14,568 nucleotides of DNA from Parachlamydiales bacterium (lineage in GTDB: Bacteria; Chlamydiota; Chlamydiia; Chlamydiales; SM23-39): positions 4,308 to 18,875 of the forward strand of contig PLXF01000157.1 of assembly GCA_003151315.1 (NCBI GenBank), in the 5' to 3' direction. Of the stretch, positions 7,121 to 13,843 are shown piece by piece. How positions within the stretch are numbered: position 1 is the first letter of the stretch; the number at the start of each line of letters is the position of its first letter. The notes beneath the pieces are model-generated. The model was not told the DNA's origin. It worked only from the letters and a program-made list of their open reading frames with translations, and did no database searches. The position numbers were made by a program, and so were the translations under genes.

Positions 7121-7888
7121 TTAGTCAGAGCGACCCTGATGCGATATCGTTGGTTGAGGCGTTCCTGAGTAGCTGGACGCTTTTTGCGAAGCTACGGCTG
7201 CCACTACGCCAACGATGACCCCAATTACGGCTACACTGCCTATAGCAGGTCCCCAAGCAAAGCTGGCTTTTGTCGATGCGGGCAGGCCGAGCCCTGGTGA
7301 TAAAAAGTTGCTAGGATTTAGAGCGTCGGGCATTTTGGCGAGCGACTGGGGTAGAGTGTTCATGGAGGAGGCCACACCAAATTGGTTAGGTTTAATAGAA
7401 AGGGTGCCTCCCGTATTCGTCAGATTGATTGTTCCCGCAGAACTGCCTGCAAACAATTCGCCATTAAACATCCGTGCCACAAAGGTAGTTCCCCTTACGC
7501 CGATCGTTGCATTGGGCGTGCCGAGCTGAAAATTTTCGGGATTTTTCTTAGCGATCATCCCTGTTGAAATCTGAATACCGCCCCTTCGGAGCCGAGCTGC
7601 GTATCGATTGATGCCTGAACCTGCGTGGTAGTCATCTACGCTGTATTGGGAATGGGGAATCAAAAGGACCTTGGTTCCATCGGTGAATGTAATTTCTCCT
7701 TTTGCGGCTTCGTGGGTCATCAGTAGATCTCCGACGTAGACACCGGAATCGACCTGCAATGTTCGTGCCACTTGATCGGCGCCCACAGTCGTTAAGAGCC
7801 CTTCTAGGGCTGTTACCTGCCCCACTTTTTCTGCGCAATTGCCGTTTAAAGCTAAAATGAGGAGAAGTAAACAACAAACGATTTTCAT
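7121..7888 (-). CDS. FecR-domain protein with C-terminal membrane anchor
   Basis: A 255-residue protein with a signal peptide (MKIVCCLLLLILALNGNCA), then a FecR-type domain: GQVTALEGLLTTVG, VGDLLMTHEAAKGEITFTDGT (53-72) and the hallmark LGTPNATIGVRGTTFVA (122-138). A Gly- and Val-rich hydrophobic segment (about 213-234) near the C-terminus can span the membrane, leaving a short polar tail. The protein is therefore expected at the inner membrane with the FecR domain in the periplasm. FecR domains are known as periplasmic sensors in iron-siderophore sigma regulation, and stand-alone forms are found beside CHASE2 cyclases; no sigma factor is present here. It begins divergently 87 bases from the CHASE2-cyclase and heads the exbB-exbD run. 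An AGGTGG ribosome site precedes the ATG. Confidence 0.88.
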   Translation of the reverse strand: MKIVCCLLLLILALNGNCAEKVGQVTALEGLLTTVGADQVARTLQVDSGVYVGDLLMTHEAAKGEITFTDGTKVLLIPHSQYSVDDYHAGSGINRYAARLRRGGIQISTGMIAKKNPENFQLGTPNATIGVRGTTFVARMFNGELFAGSSAGTINLTNTGGTLSIKPNQFGVASSMNTLPQSLAKMPDALNPSNFLSPGLGLPASTKASFAWGPAIGSVAVIGVIVGVVAAVASQKASSYSGTPQPTISHQGRSD

Positions 7889-7975
7889 ATTCCACCTGTA
7901 AAGATAAAAAAATCATTATTATCTTTTGGCAACAAATTGTCGACTTAAAAAACGGTGTGGGGCATGTAGAAAAGG
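7889..7975. promoter_or_regulatory. Divergent regulatory region, FecR gene / CHASE2-cyclase gene
   Basis: These 87 bases must hold both promoters of the divergent cluster. AGGTGG (plus-strand CCACCT, 7892-7897) is a good ribosome site for the FecR gene. For the cyclase gene only AAAAGG directly abutting the ATG at 7976 is seen, an unusually short spacing. No consensus -10 box stands out on either strand. Confidence 0.4.
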
Positions 7976-9898
7976 ATGGATAAAGAGAAAAAACTGATCG
8001 TTCTGATCTCTTTGGGGATCGTATTTTTGATCACCGCAATTCTTTATTTTCAGCCTCCGTTCTTTAGCCAGTGGATCGTGAAAATCGAAAACACCTCTTA
8101 CGATCAGCAGGTGAGGCGCTATTATAAACCCCTCTCTCAGCACCCTTCTATCGCGATTGTCGCGGTTGACGATCTAAGTATTGAAGCCGAGGGGAGATGG
8201 CCGTGGGATAGATCAAAAATAGCCCAACTGACCCTGGAATTGGATCGACTCGGGGCCTCTGTTATTGCTTTTGACGTGATTTTTTCTGAGCCGCAGATCA
8301 ACCCCGTAGATGCGATTCTCCAAACCGTAAATGACCCAACCCTTGCCGCTCAATTAGAGGGAGCGAAGAGGCGTTTGGATGCGGATCTAATCTTTGCCGA
8401 TGCGCTACAAAAAGGGACTGCTATTTTAGGGTTTGCTTTTACTTCGAATGGCAAAGAGGGGGGAGTTTTACCCGCCCCTCTTTTATCCTTAACGAAAGGG
8501 CAAACGGAAGAGACGTTAATTCCCGAGATGCATGGGTTTATTGGGAATCTGCCCCTTTTTCAACAGGCGGCGAAGCGAGGCGGATTTCTCAATACGATGA
8601 TCGATGCGGATGGGATCTTCCGTTTTTCCCCTTTATTGCTCAGACAGGGGGAAGAGGTCTACTCCTCTTTAGCGCTGCAGGCAGCCCAAACATTTCTCTC
8701 CCTCCCTTTTTCGGGAGTAAACGTCTCGACCTCTAAGGGAAATCTAGTCATCGAATCGGTTCAGGTGGGAGATATTTCGATTCCAACCGATCCCTGGGGG
8801 CGGATTTTAACTCCATTTCGGGGAGCCCCCTATTCCTTCCCCTACCTCTCGGCTACGGCCCTTTTACAAGGGAAAATTGAGAGGAAAGAGGTGGAGGGGA
8901 AGATGATTTTTATCGGATTGACGGCTACCGCCTCCTCTGATCTGTATGCCACCGCTATTTCGCCCGTATTTCCTGGCGTTGAGATTCAAGCGACTATTGC
9001 AAGTGGAATTATCGACCGTTATCTTCCTTATAAGCCCAATTGGGGGCGGGGCAGCGCTATTGCTCTTGTATTGATTATCGGTCTAATGGCTGCTTTTACT
9101 TTTCCCTATTTAGGACGCATCTGGTCTTTTTTCCTCTCAATGTTGATCGTCCTAGCGATGCAAGGGGTGAATTACTGGTTTTGGAAACAATATCAGGTCG
9201 TATTGGCTTTCTTTTTCCCCATGCCCACATTAATCATCCTTTTTTTTCTCGATTTCCTGATCGCCTATATTGGGGATCGGAAAGAAAAAGAGGAGATCAA
9301 AAAGTTGTTTGGACGAAAAGCCCCTCCCGATGTTTTGGAAGAAATTTTCCGCAAAAAAGGGGAGATCTCTTTGAAGGGAGAAAGCAAGGAACTCACCGTT
9401 TTGTTTGCCGATATTTGGGATTTTCCCGCTTTTTCTGAGCCCCTTTCGACAGAGGAGCTCCAAACATTTCTCGATCGTTACTTCACTCGAGCCAATCAAA
9501 TCATTTTCCAAGAGAAAGGGATTGTCGATAAATATTTCCGCGATCAGATTATGGCGTTATGGAACGCCCCCCTATCTGAATCAGAACATGCCTATTTGGC
9601 CGTGCAAGCAGCTCTGAAGCTCCAGAGGACCGATCAACCAGTCAAAGTGGGGATTGGGATCAATACGGGGGTTGTTCACGTAGGGGACATGGGGTCAAAA
9701 CTGCACCGCTCCTATACCGCAATTGGCCCCGATGTCGATTTGGCCTTGCATCTAAAAAATCTTACGAAATCTTATGGCGTTCCCATTTTAGTGGGAGAGG
9801 CGACGTGGAGGCTAACCCAAGATCGGATCCCGTATCGCAAACTCGATCCAATTGAATGGAACGGAAAACAAGTGCCCATTTTTACGCCAGAGATTTGA
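7976..9898 (+). CDS. CHASE2-domain class III nucleotide cyclase, catalytic residues altered
   Basis: A 640-residue membrane protein. An N-terminal helix (about 6-25) is followed by a large extracytoplasmic CHASE2 domain (about 28-345; SYDQQVRRYY, DDLSIEAEGRWPWDRSK, IAFDVIFSEPQ, GKMIFIGLTATASSDLYATA, FPGVEIQA). Three helices (about 356-428) and a cytoplasmic class III cyclase domain (about 465-640) come next. The metal-binding aspartates are kept: Asp479 in LFADI and Asp523 in DKYFRDQIMALW. The adenine-type specificity pair appears as Lys519 and Thr581. In the motif usually written GxxVNxAxR, however, this protein reads GPDVDLALH: the catalytic Asn is Asp588 and the transition-state Arg is His592. 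Activity is therefore doubtful, and it could be a nucleotide-binding receptor instead of a cyclase. It is divergent from the FecR-exbB-exbD genes, which suggests a shared envelope-sensing task. Confidence 0.9.
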   Translation: MDKEKKLIVLISLGIVFLITAILYFQPPFFSQWIVKIENTSYDQQVRRYYKPLSQHPSIAIVAVDDLSIEAEGRWPWDRSKIAQLTLELDRLGASVIAFDVIFSEPQINPVDAILQTVNDPTLAAQLEGAKRRLDADLIFADALQKGTAILGFAFTSNGKEGGVLPAPLLSLTKGQTEETLIPEMHGFIGNLPLFQQAAKRGGFLNTMIDADGIFRFSPLLLRQGEEVYSSLALQAAQTFLSLPFSGVNVSTSKGNLVIESVQVGDISIPTDPWGRILTPFRGAPYSFPYLSATALLQGKIERKEVEGKMIFIGLTATASSDLYATAISPVFPGVEIQATIASGIIDRYLPYKPNWGRGSAIALVLIIGLMAAFTFPYLGRIWSFFLSMLIVLAMQGVNYWFWKQYQVVLAFFFPMPTLIILFFLDFLIAYIGDRKEKEEIKKLFGRKAPPDVLEEIFRKKGEISLKGESKELTVLFADIWDFPAFSEPLSTEELQTFLDRYFTRANQIIFQEKGIVDKYFRDQIMALWNAPLSESEHAYLAVQAALKLQRTDQPVKVGIGINTGVVHVGDMGSKLHRSYTAIGPDVDLALHLKNLTKSYGVPILVGEATWRLTQDRIPYRKLDPIEWNGKQVPIFTPEI

Positions 9899-9909
9899 GT
9901 TAAAAATTG

Positions 9910-9998
9910 GGTTCCGAAAATGTAACGCCAAGACGCAATTAAAAAGTAATTCTTTGCGTCTTAGCGACTTGGCGTCTTTGCGTTAAATTTTCGAAACC
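9910..9998. repeat. Intergenic imperfect inverted repeat (hairpin element)
   Basis: Left arm 9910-9936 and right arm 9972-9998 pair with 24 of 27 positions matched and a 35-base centre; the outer 19 bases (GGTTCCGAAAATGTAACGC on the left) match at 17. The centre includes a smaller stem AATTA/TAATT (9937-9951). The structure lies 11 bases after the cyclase stop and could act as a transcription end or be a dispersed palindromic (MITE-like) element. No reading frame is present in it. Confidence 0.65.
9953..9984 (+). repeat. Four tandem 8-bp units in the right arm
   Basis: Four consecutive octamers fit TTNGCGNC (the last ends in T): TTTGCGTC, TTAGCGAC and two more of the same pattern. The 8-base period is exact over 32 bases. 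Similar GCGTCTTTGCG-type repeats are common between genes in unrelated bacteria. Confidence 0.6.
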
Positions 9999-10099
9999 AA
10001 CAAAAAGATCTAATATATATACTGCATCCAGAATTTCACCTATTCAGAACAAATAATCGAAGTAGTATATAGTAATTCGAGGGTACACAGGTTTAGGCT

Positions 10100-11908
10100 A
10101 TGGCTAAAAAATATGATGAGAGCGCGGTGCAGACTTTGGATGCCCTCGCGCATATTAGGCTCCGCTCAGGGATGTATATCGGTCGTTTGGGAGATGGCTC
10201 CCATCCAGACGATGGAATCTATGTAATGTTGAAAGAAGCTATCGATAATTCGATCGACGAATTCATCATGGGTCATGGAAAGAAGATCGTTATTGAACTC
10301 AACGAAAAGACCTCTACCGTCTCTGTTCGAGATTGGGGACGGGGCATTCCTCTGGGCAAAGTGATCGATTGTGTGAGCCAGATCAATACGGGCGCTAAAT
10401 ATAATGACGATGTTTTCCAATTTTCGGTGGGACTCAATGGCGTGGGGATGAAGGCGGTCAACGCCCTTTCTTCCTATTTTGTTGTGCGGAGTATTCGGGA
10501 CGGAGAGTTTGTCGAGGTCACTTTTTCTAAGGGAATTTTGCAGGATAAGAAGAAAGGGAAGACAAAAGAGGCGAACGGTACTTTTGTCGAATTTATCCCC
10601 GATTTGACTATTTTTAAGAAATACGCTTTCCAAAAAGAGCTCATTTATAAGCGGCTAAAACATTACGCCTATCTGAATGTGGGGCTCACTCTCGTCTTTA
10701 ATGGAGAGGAGATCCGCTCTGAAAATGGGCTGCTCGATCTTTTGAATGACGAGGTGCAAGAGGATCGGGTCTATGAGCCGCTCCATTACCGCGGTAAACA
10801 CATTGAATTCGCTTTTCTCCACTCCTCAAGCTATGGCGAGACCTATTTCTCTTTTGTCAATGGACAATATACCCAAGACGGGGGGACCCACCTATCGGCT
10901 TTTCGCGAGGGGATTTTAAAAGGGGTAAATGAGTACGCGAAGAAAAATTTCCAGGGCGTCGACGTTCGGGAAGGGATCGTCGGGACTATTCTCGTTAAGG
11001 TGAAAGATCCGATATTTGAGTCGCAGACTAAGAATAAACTCTCCAATAGTGAGATCCGAGGCCCTATTGTCCAAGAGGTGAAAGACGCCGTTCAAAACCT
11101 CCTTTTTAAGCATGAAGAGGCGGGAAAGACCATTATCGAGCGGATCTTATTCAATGAGCGGTTGAGAAAAGAATTAGCGGCGGTAAAAAAAGAGGCCAAA
11201 GAGAAACAGAAAAAGATCTCTTTTAAAATCCCGAAGCTGCGCGATTCGAAATACCACCTAAACGACGGGAGCTTATATGGGCAAAGTTCGGTGATTTTTT
11301 TGACGGAAGGAGAGTCGGCCTCCGCTTCTATCGTCATGACCCGAGATCCCCATACCCAGGCGGTCTTTTCCCTTCGGGGCAAACCGATGAACGTCTATGG
11401 CATGAAACTGGAGCTCCTCTATAAAAATGAGGAGATGTACAATTTAATGTCGGCTCTTAATGTGGAAGAGGATCTCGCCAATTTGCGTTATGGAAAAGTT
11501 ATCCTGGCGACCGATGCCGATGTGGATGGGATGCATATTCGCAATCTCCTAATCACCTTTTTTCTCACCTATTTTGAGGGCCTTGTCCTGAATGGACACC
11601 TCCACATTTTAGAGACGCCCCTCTTTAAAGTGCGCAATAAAGAGAGGACCCTCTTTTGCTACACAGAAGAAGAAAAAAAAGCAGCGGAAAAAGAGCTAAA
11701 ATCGGGGATTGAAATCACCCGTTTTAAAGGGCTCGGAGAGATCTCTCCGCATGAATTTAAACAATTTATCGGAAAAGAGATTCGCCTTCTCCCTGTGATT
11801 ATCCAAAATCTCTCCGATGTGAAACCCACCCTCGAATTCTATATGGGAAAAAACACCCCTGCTCGCAAAGCGTTAATCATGCAAAATTTGGTGAATGACG
11901 ATGGATGA
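10100..11908 (+). CDS. parE: Type IIA DNA topoisomerase subunit B (ParE-like; chlamydial gyrB_2 type)
   Basis: A 602-residue ATPase subunit of a type IIA topoisomerase. The GHKL ATPase domain shows Glu46 in KEAIDNSIDEF, Asp78 in RDWGRGIP, the ATP-lid GLNGVGMKAVNALS (111-124) and the transducer QTK loop with Lys311 in SQTKNKLSN. The TOPRIM domain has EGESASAS (Glu403), SLRGKPMNVYG and the metal-binding DADVDGMHI (Asp472, 474, 476). It ends with the ParE-like FYMGKNTPARKALIMQNL and lacks the insert found in some GyrB proteins; the length is usual for ParE. EGESA replaces the common EGDSA, keeping the charge. It overlaps the parC-like gene, with which it should form the tetramer that relaxes or decatenates DNA. 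TATAGT at 10068-10073 is a possible -10, and the ribosome site is weak. Confidence 0.93.
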   Translation: MAKKYDESAVQTLDALAHIRLRSGMYIGRLGDGSHPDDGIYVMLKEAIDNSIDEFIMGHGKKIVIELNEKTSTVSVRDWGRGIPLGKVIDCVSQINTGAKYNDDVFQFSVGLNGVGMKAVNALSSYFVVRSIRDGEFVEVTFSKGILQDKKKGKTKEANGTFVEFIPDLTIFKKYAFQKELIYKRLKHYAYLNVGLTLVFNGEEIRSENGLLDLLNDEVQEDRVYEPLHYRGKHIEFAFLHSSSYGETYFSFVNGQYTQDGGTHLSAFREGILKGVNEYAKKNFQGVDVREGIVGTILVKVKDPIFESQTKNKLSNSEIRGPIVQEVKDAVQNLLFKHEEAGKTIIERILFNERLRKELAAVKKEAKEKQKKISFKIPKLRDSKYHLNDGSLYGQSSVIFLTEGESASASIVMTRDPHTQAVFSLRGKPMNVYGMKLELLYKNEEMYNLMSALNVEEDLANLRYGKVILATDADVDGMHIRNLLITFFLTYFEGLVLNGHLHILETPLFKVRNKERTLFCYTEEEKKAAEKELKSGIEITRFKGLGEISPHEFKQFIGKEIRLLPVIIQNLSDVKPTLEFYMGKNTPARKALIMQNLVNDDG

Positions 11909-12860
11909 TCTCAAAGTACAGATGAAAGATCACTTTCTCAAATACGCTTCGTATGTGATCCTCGACCGGGCGATTCCTAACGTCGTTGATGGACTCAAGC
12001 CGGTGCAACGGCGCATCCTGGAAATATTGTGGAGACAACACGACGATAAGCTCCACAAAGTGGCCAATATCGTAGGCCAGACGATGCAGCTTCATCCGCA
12101 CGGCGATGCTCCGATCTACGAGGCTCTTGTCAATCTAGCCAATAAGGGCTTTGCCCTCGATAGGCAGGGGAACTTTGGCAATATCTATACAGGCGACCCC
12201 TCGGCTGCGGCTCGCTACATCGAAACGCGCCTTTCGCCGCTTGCCCGCGAGACGCTCTTTAATCCCGATATCACCGAAAAAATCCCCTCGTATGACGGAA
12301 GAAACATGGAACCGGTGACCTTGCCGGCGAAAATCCCCCTCCTCCTCATGCAAGGCGCCGAAGGGATCGCTGTGGGGATGGCGACCCACATTCCACCCCA
12401 CAATTTCACCGAGCTTCTCGAAGCCGAAATTGCCTGTTTAGAGGGGAGAAATTTTAAAATCTTCCCCGATTTCCCCACAGGGGGAATTATGGACAAAAGC
12501 GGATATGACAGGGGAAAGGGGAAAATCAAGCTTCGCGCCAAAATCGAAATCAAAGATCCCAAAACCCTTGTTATTCGGGAAATTTGCTACGGCACTACAA
12601 CCGAAACTCTCATCCGCTCCATCGATGAGGCGGCTAAAAAAGGGAAGATCAAGATCGAGGAGATCAACGACTACACAGCGAGAGATGTGGAGATCGAGAT
12701 CAAGCTGCCGAGAGGGCAATATGCGGAAGACTTGTTAGACGCCCTCTATGGATTTACCGAGTGTGAAATTTCGGTGAATTCTCAGATCATTGTGATCAAA
12801 GATGGCCTCCCTTGGGAGACCGACGTCCATGAGATTTGGCCTACAACGCCCATAAAGTAG
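11895..12860 (+). CDS. ParC-like N-terminal fragment (as the sequence reads)
   Basis: The open part of the parC-like locus: 321 residues, correct in family terms up to HEI, with the last few residues (WPTTPIK) out of frame. It contains the winged-helix region (VDGLKPVQRRILE, VANIVGQTMQLHPHGD), the active-site Tyr108 in AARYIETRLS, and QGAEGIAVGMATHIPPHNF. ATG at 11895 overlaps the parE end by 14 bases; a second ATG at 11901 is also possible. Alone it would lack the coiled-coil dimerisation arm and the C-terminal DNA-wrapping domain. Confidence 0.75.
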   Translation: MTMDDLKVQMKDHFLKYASYVILDRAIPNVVDGLKPVQRRILEILWRQHDDKLHKVANIVGQTMQLHPHGDAPIYEALVNLANKGFALDRQGNFGNIYTGDPSAAARYIETRLSPLARETLFNPDITEKIPSYDGRNMEPVTLPAKIPLLLMQGAEGIAVGMATHIPPHNFTELLEAEIACLEGRNFKIFPDFPTGGIMDKSGYDRGKGKIKLRAKIEIKDPKTLVIREICYGTTTETLIRSIDEAAKKGKIKIEEINDYTARDVEIEIKLPRGQYAEDLLDALYGFTECEISVNSQIIVIKDGLPWETDVHEIWPTTPIK

Positions 12861-13165
12861 TTGAGTTTCTCCGTAGAGAGCTCGAGATTGAACGGGATCG
12901 ATTGCTGGAAAAGATGTTCTACAAAACGCTCGAGAGGATTTTTATCGAAAACCGCCTCTATAAAAAAATCGAGACGGTCAAGACGCTTCAAGGGATTCAT
13001 GAGACATTGAGCGAGTCTCTTGCCCCATACAGGAAAAAACTGGTCCGAGATCCCACCTATGAAGATCGGGAAAGGCTGCTGCAGATCCCGATCCGGCGCA
13101 TCTCCCAATTCGATATCGAAAAAAACAAAGATGAGATATCGATTCTAGGAGAGAGCCATCATTGA
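12836..13165 (+). CDS. ParC-like middle fragment (as the sequence reads)
   Basis: The frame that continues the topoisomerase after the first break: AYNAHKVVEFLRRELEIERD, then FYKTLERIFIENRLYKKIE and IRRISQFDIEKNKDEI, typical of the coiled-coil arm and primary dimer gate. It ends at the TGA at 13163. It has no ribosome site of its own and is not expected to be a separate gene. Confidence 0.5.
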   Translation: MAYNAHKVVEFLRRELEIERDRLLEKMFYKTLERIFIENRLYKKIETVKTLQGIHETLSESLAPYRKKLVRDPTYEDRERLLQIPIRRISQFDIEKNKDEISILGESHH

Positions 13166-13210
13166 GTCGAAAAAAATCTCAAAAACGTAAGAAAATATGC
13201 GATCGATCAC

Positions 13211-13774
13211 TTGAAAAAATTGATCCTTAAATTCGGAGCCGAATACCCGCGTAAAACGCGAATCAAGGCGATCGAAGAGATCGACCGGCGGGCGATTGAG
13301 ACGAAGGAGATTAAAGTTGGCTTCGATCTCTCTACCGGCTTTGTCGGAACCAAAGTCTCCGGATCCTCCCATTTCCTCTGCACGAATTTTGATAAGATGG
13401 TTGTGTTTTCTAAAGATGGCTCCTATAAGGTGATCTCCGTTCCGGAAAAGCAATATGTGGAGAATCTGATTTGGGCTGGCGTTGCCGATAAAAAAACGGT
13501 TGTCAATGTCCTATATAAAAACCGGAAAATCCACGAGTTATGGGCCAAGCGGTTCATCATCGACAAGTTTATTTTAGATAAAACCTATCGCTATTTCGAT
13601 GAAGGGATGGAACTCGAACATTTCTCCATTAAACCCGATGCAACGGTGGAGCTCTATTTCGCTTTGCGTGGCCGGGAGAAAGCTAAATCCTTTAGTTTCA
13701 AAGAAGTGCCCATTAAAGGGGTCCAGACCCGCGGAATTAGAATAGCGAAGGAGAAGATAAAAAAAGTTTTATAA
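13211..13774 (+). CDS. ParC-like C-terminal fragment (as the sequence reads)
   Basis: Same frame as the middle fragment, beyond the TGA. Family-like sequence already begins near 13177 (NLKNVRKYAIDHLKKLI), upstream of the only start-like codon, TTG at 13211. The rest has beta-propeller-type repeats such as STGFVGTKVSG, TNFDKMVVFSKDGSYKVISV and VVNVLYKNRKI, as in the C-terminal domain of ParC proteins. It is a piece of the parC-like locus and not an independent gene. Confidence 0.5.
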   Translation: MKKLILKFGAEYPRKTRIKAIEEIDRRAIETKEIKVGFDLSTGFVGTKVSGSSHFLCTNFDKMVVFSKDGSYKVISVPEKQYVENLIWAGVADKKTVVNVLYKNRKIHELWAKRFIIDKFILDKTYRYFDEGMELEHFSIKPDATVELYFALRGREKAKSFSFKEVPIKGVQTRGIRIAKEKIKKVL

Positions 13775-13784
13775 AAACAACCTA

Positions 13785-13813
13785 TTTACGTAATGGATTT
13801 TCTGTGGTATAAT
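13785..13813 (+). promoter_or_regulatory. Promoter of the last, partial gene
   Basis: TTTACG (13785-13790) and a perfect TATAAT (13808-13813) are separated by 17 bases, a good sigma-70/sigma-66 type promoter. Transcription should begin near 13820, giving a leader of about 24 bases with no Shine-Dalgarno sequence before the ATG at 13844. Confidence 0.65.
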
Positions 13814-13834
13814 TTATTAAAAATTTAATAAATT
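13811..13834. promoter_or_regulatory. Perfect palindrome over the -10 box, candidate operator
   Basis: An 11-base arm AATTTATTAAA is followed by a 2-base centre and its exact complement, 24 bases in all. It overlaps the last three bases of the -10 box and the expected transcription start, where a bound repressor would block polymerase. A weak 5'-end hairpin in the transcript is the alternative. Confidence 0.5.
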
Positions 13835-13843
13835 GGTATCACA

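Larger units (their letters stand above)
11895..13774 (+). pseudogene. parC: ParC-like topoisomerase subunit A, frame broken at three sites
   Basis: The locus encodes the breakage-reunion subunit of a type IIA topoisomerase (chlamydial gyrA_2 type), but it is not one open frame. First break: after GLPWETDVHEI the frame runs to a stop at 12860; adding one T to the TTT at 12835-12837 restores EILAYNAHKVVEFLRRELEI. Second: an in-frame TGA at 13163-13165. Removing one G at 13148-13149 and adding one A to the seven at 13170-13176 turns this stretch into LERAIIESKKNLKNV, which fits the spacing of ParC homologues. The corrected protein would have about 626 residues: winged-helix and tower domains with active-site Tyr108, then a short C-terminal beta domain without a clear GyrA box. 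All three sites are short homopolymers, so sequencing or assembly error is as likely as real decay. The partner parE is intact. Confidence 0.8.

Noticed and set aside
7215..7529. 104-codon plus-strand open frame inside the FecR gene
   Set aside because: It is antisense to a well-supported family member, has no ribosome site, and looks like a by-product of that gene's codons.
12830..12845. Programmed ribosomal frameshift in parC
   Set aside because: The site does not fit a canonical slippery heptamer, and two further compensating changes downstream would remain unexplained.
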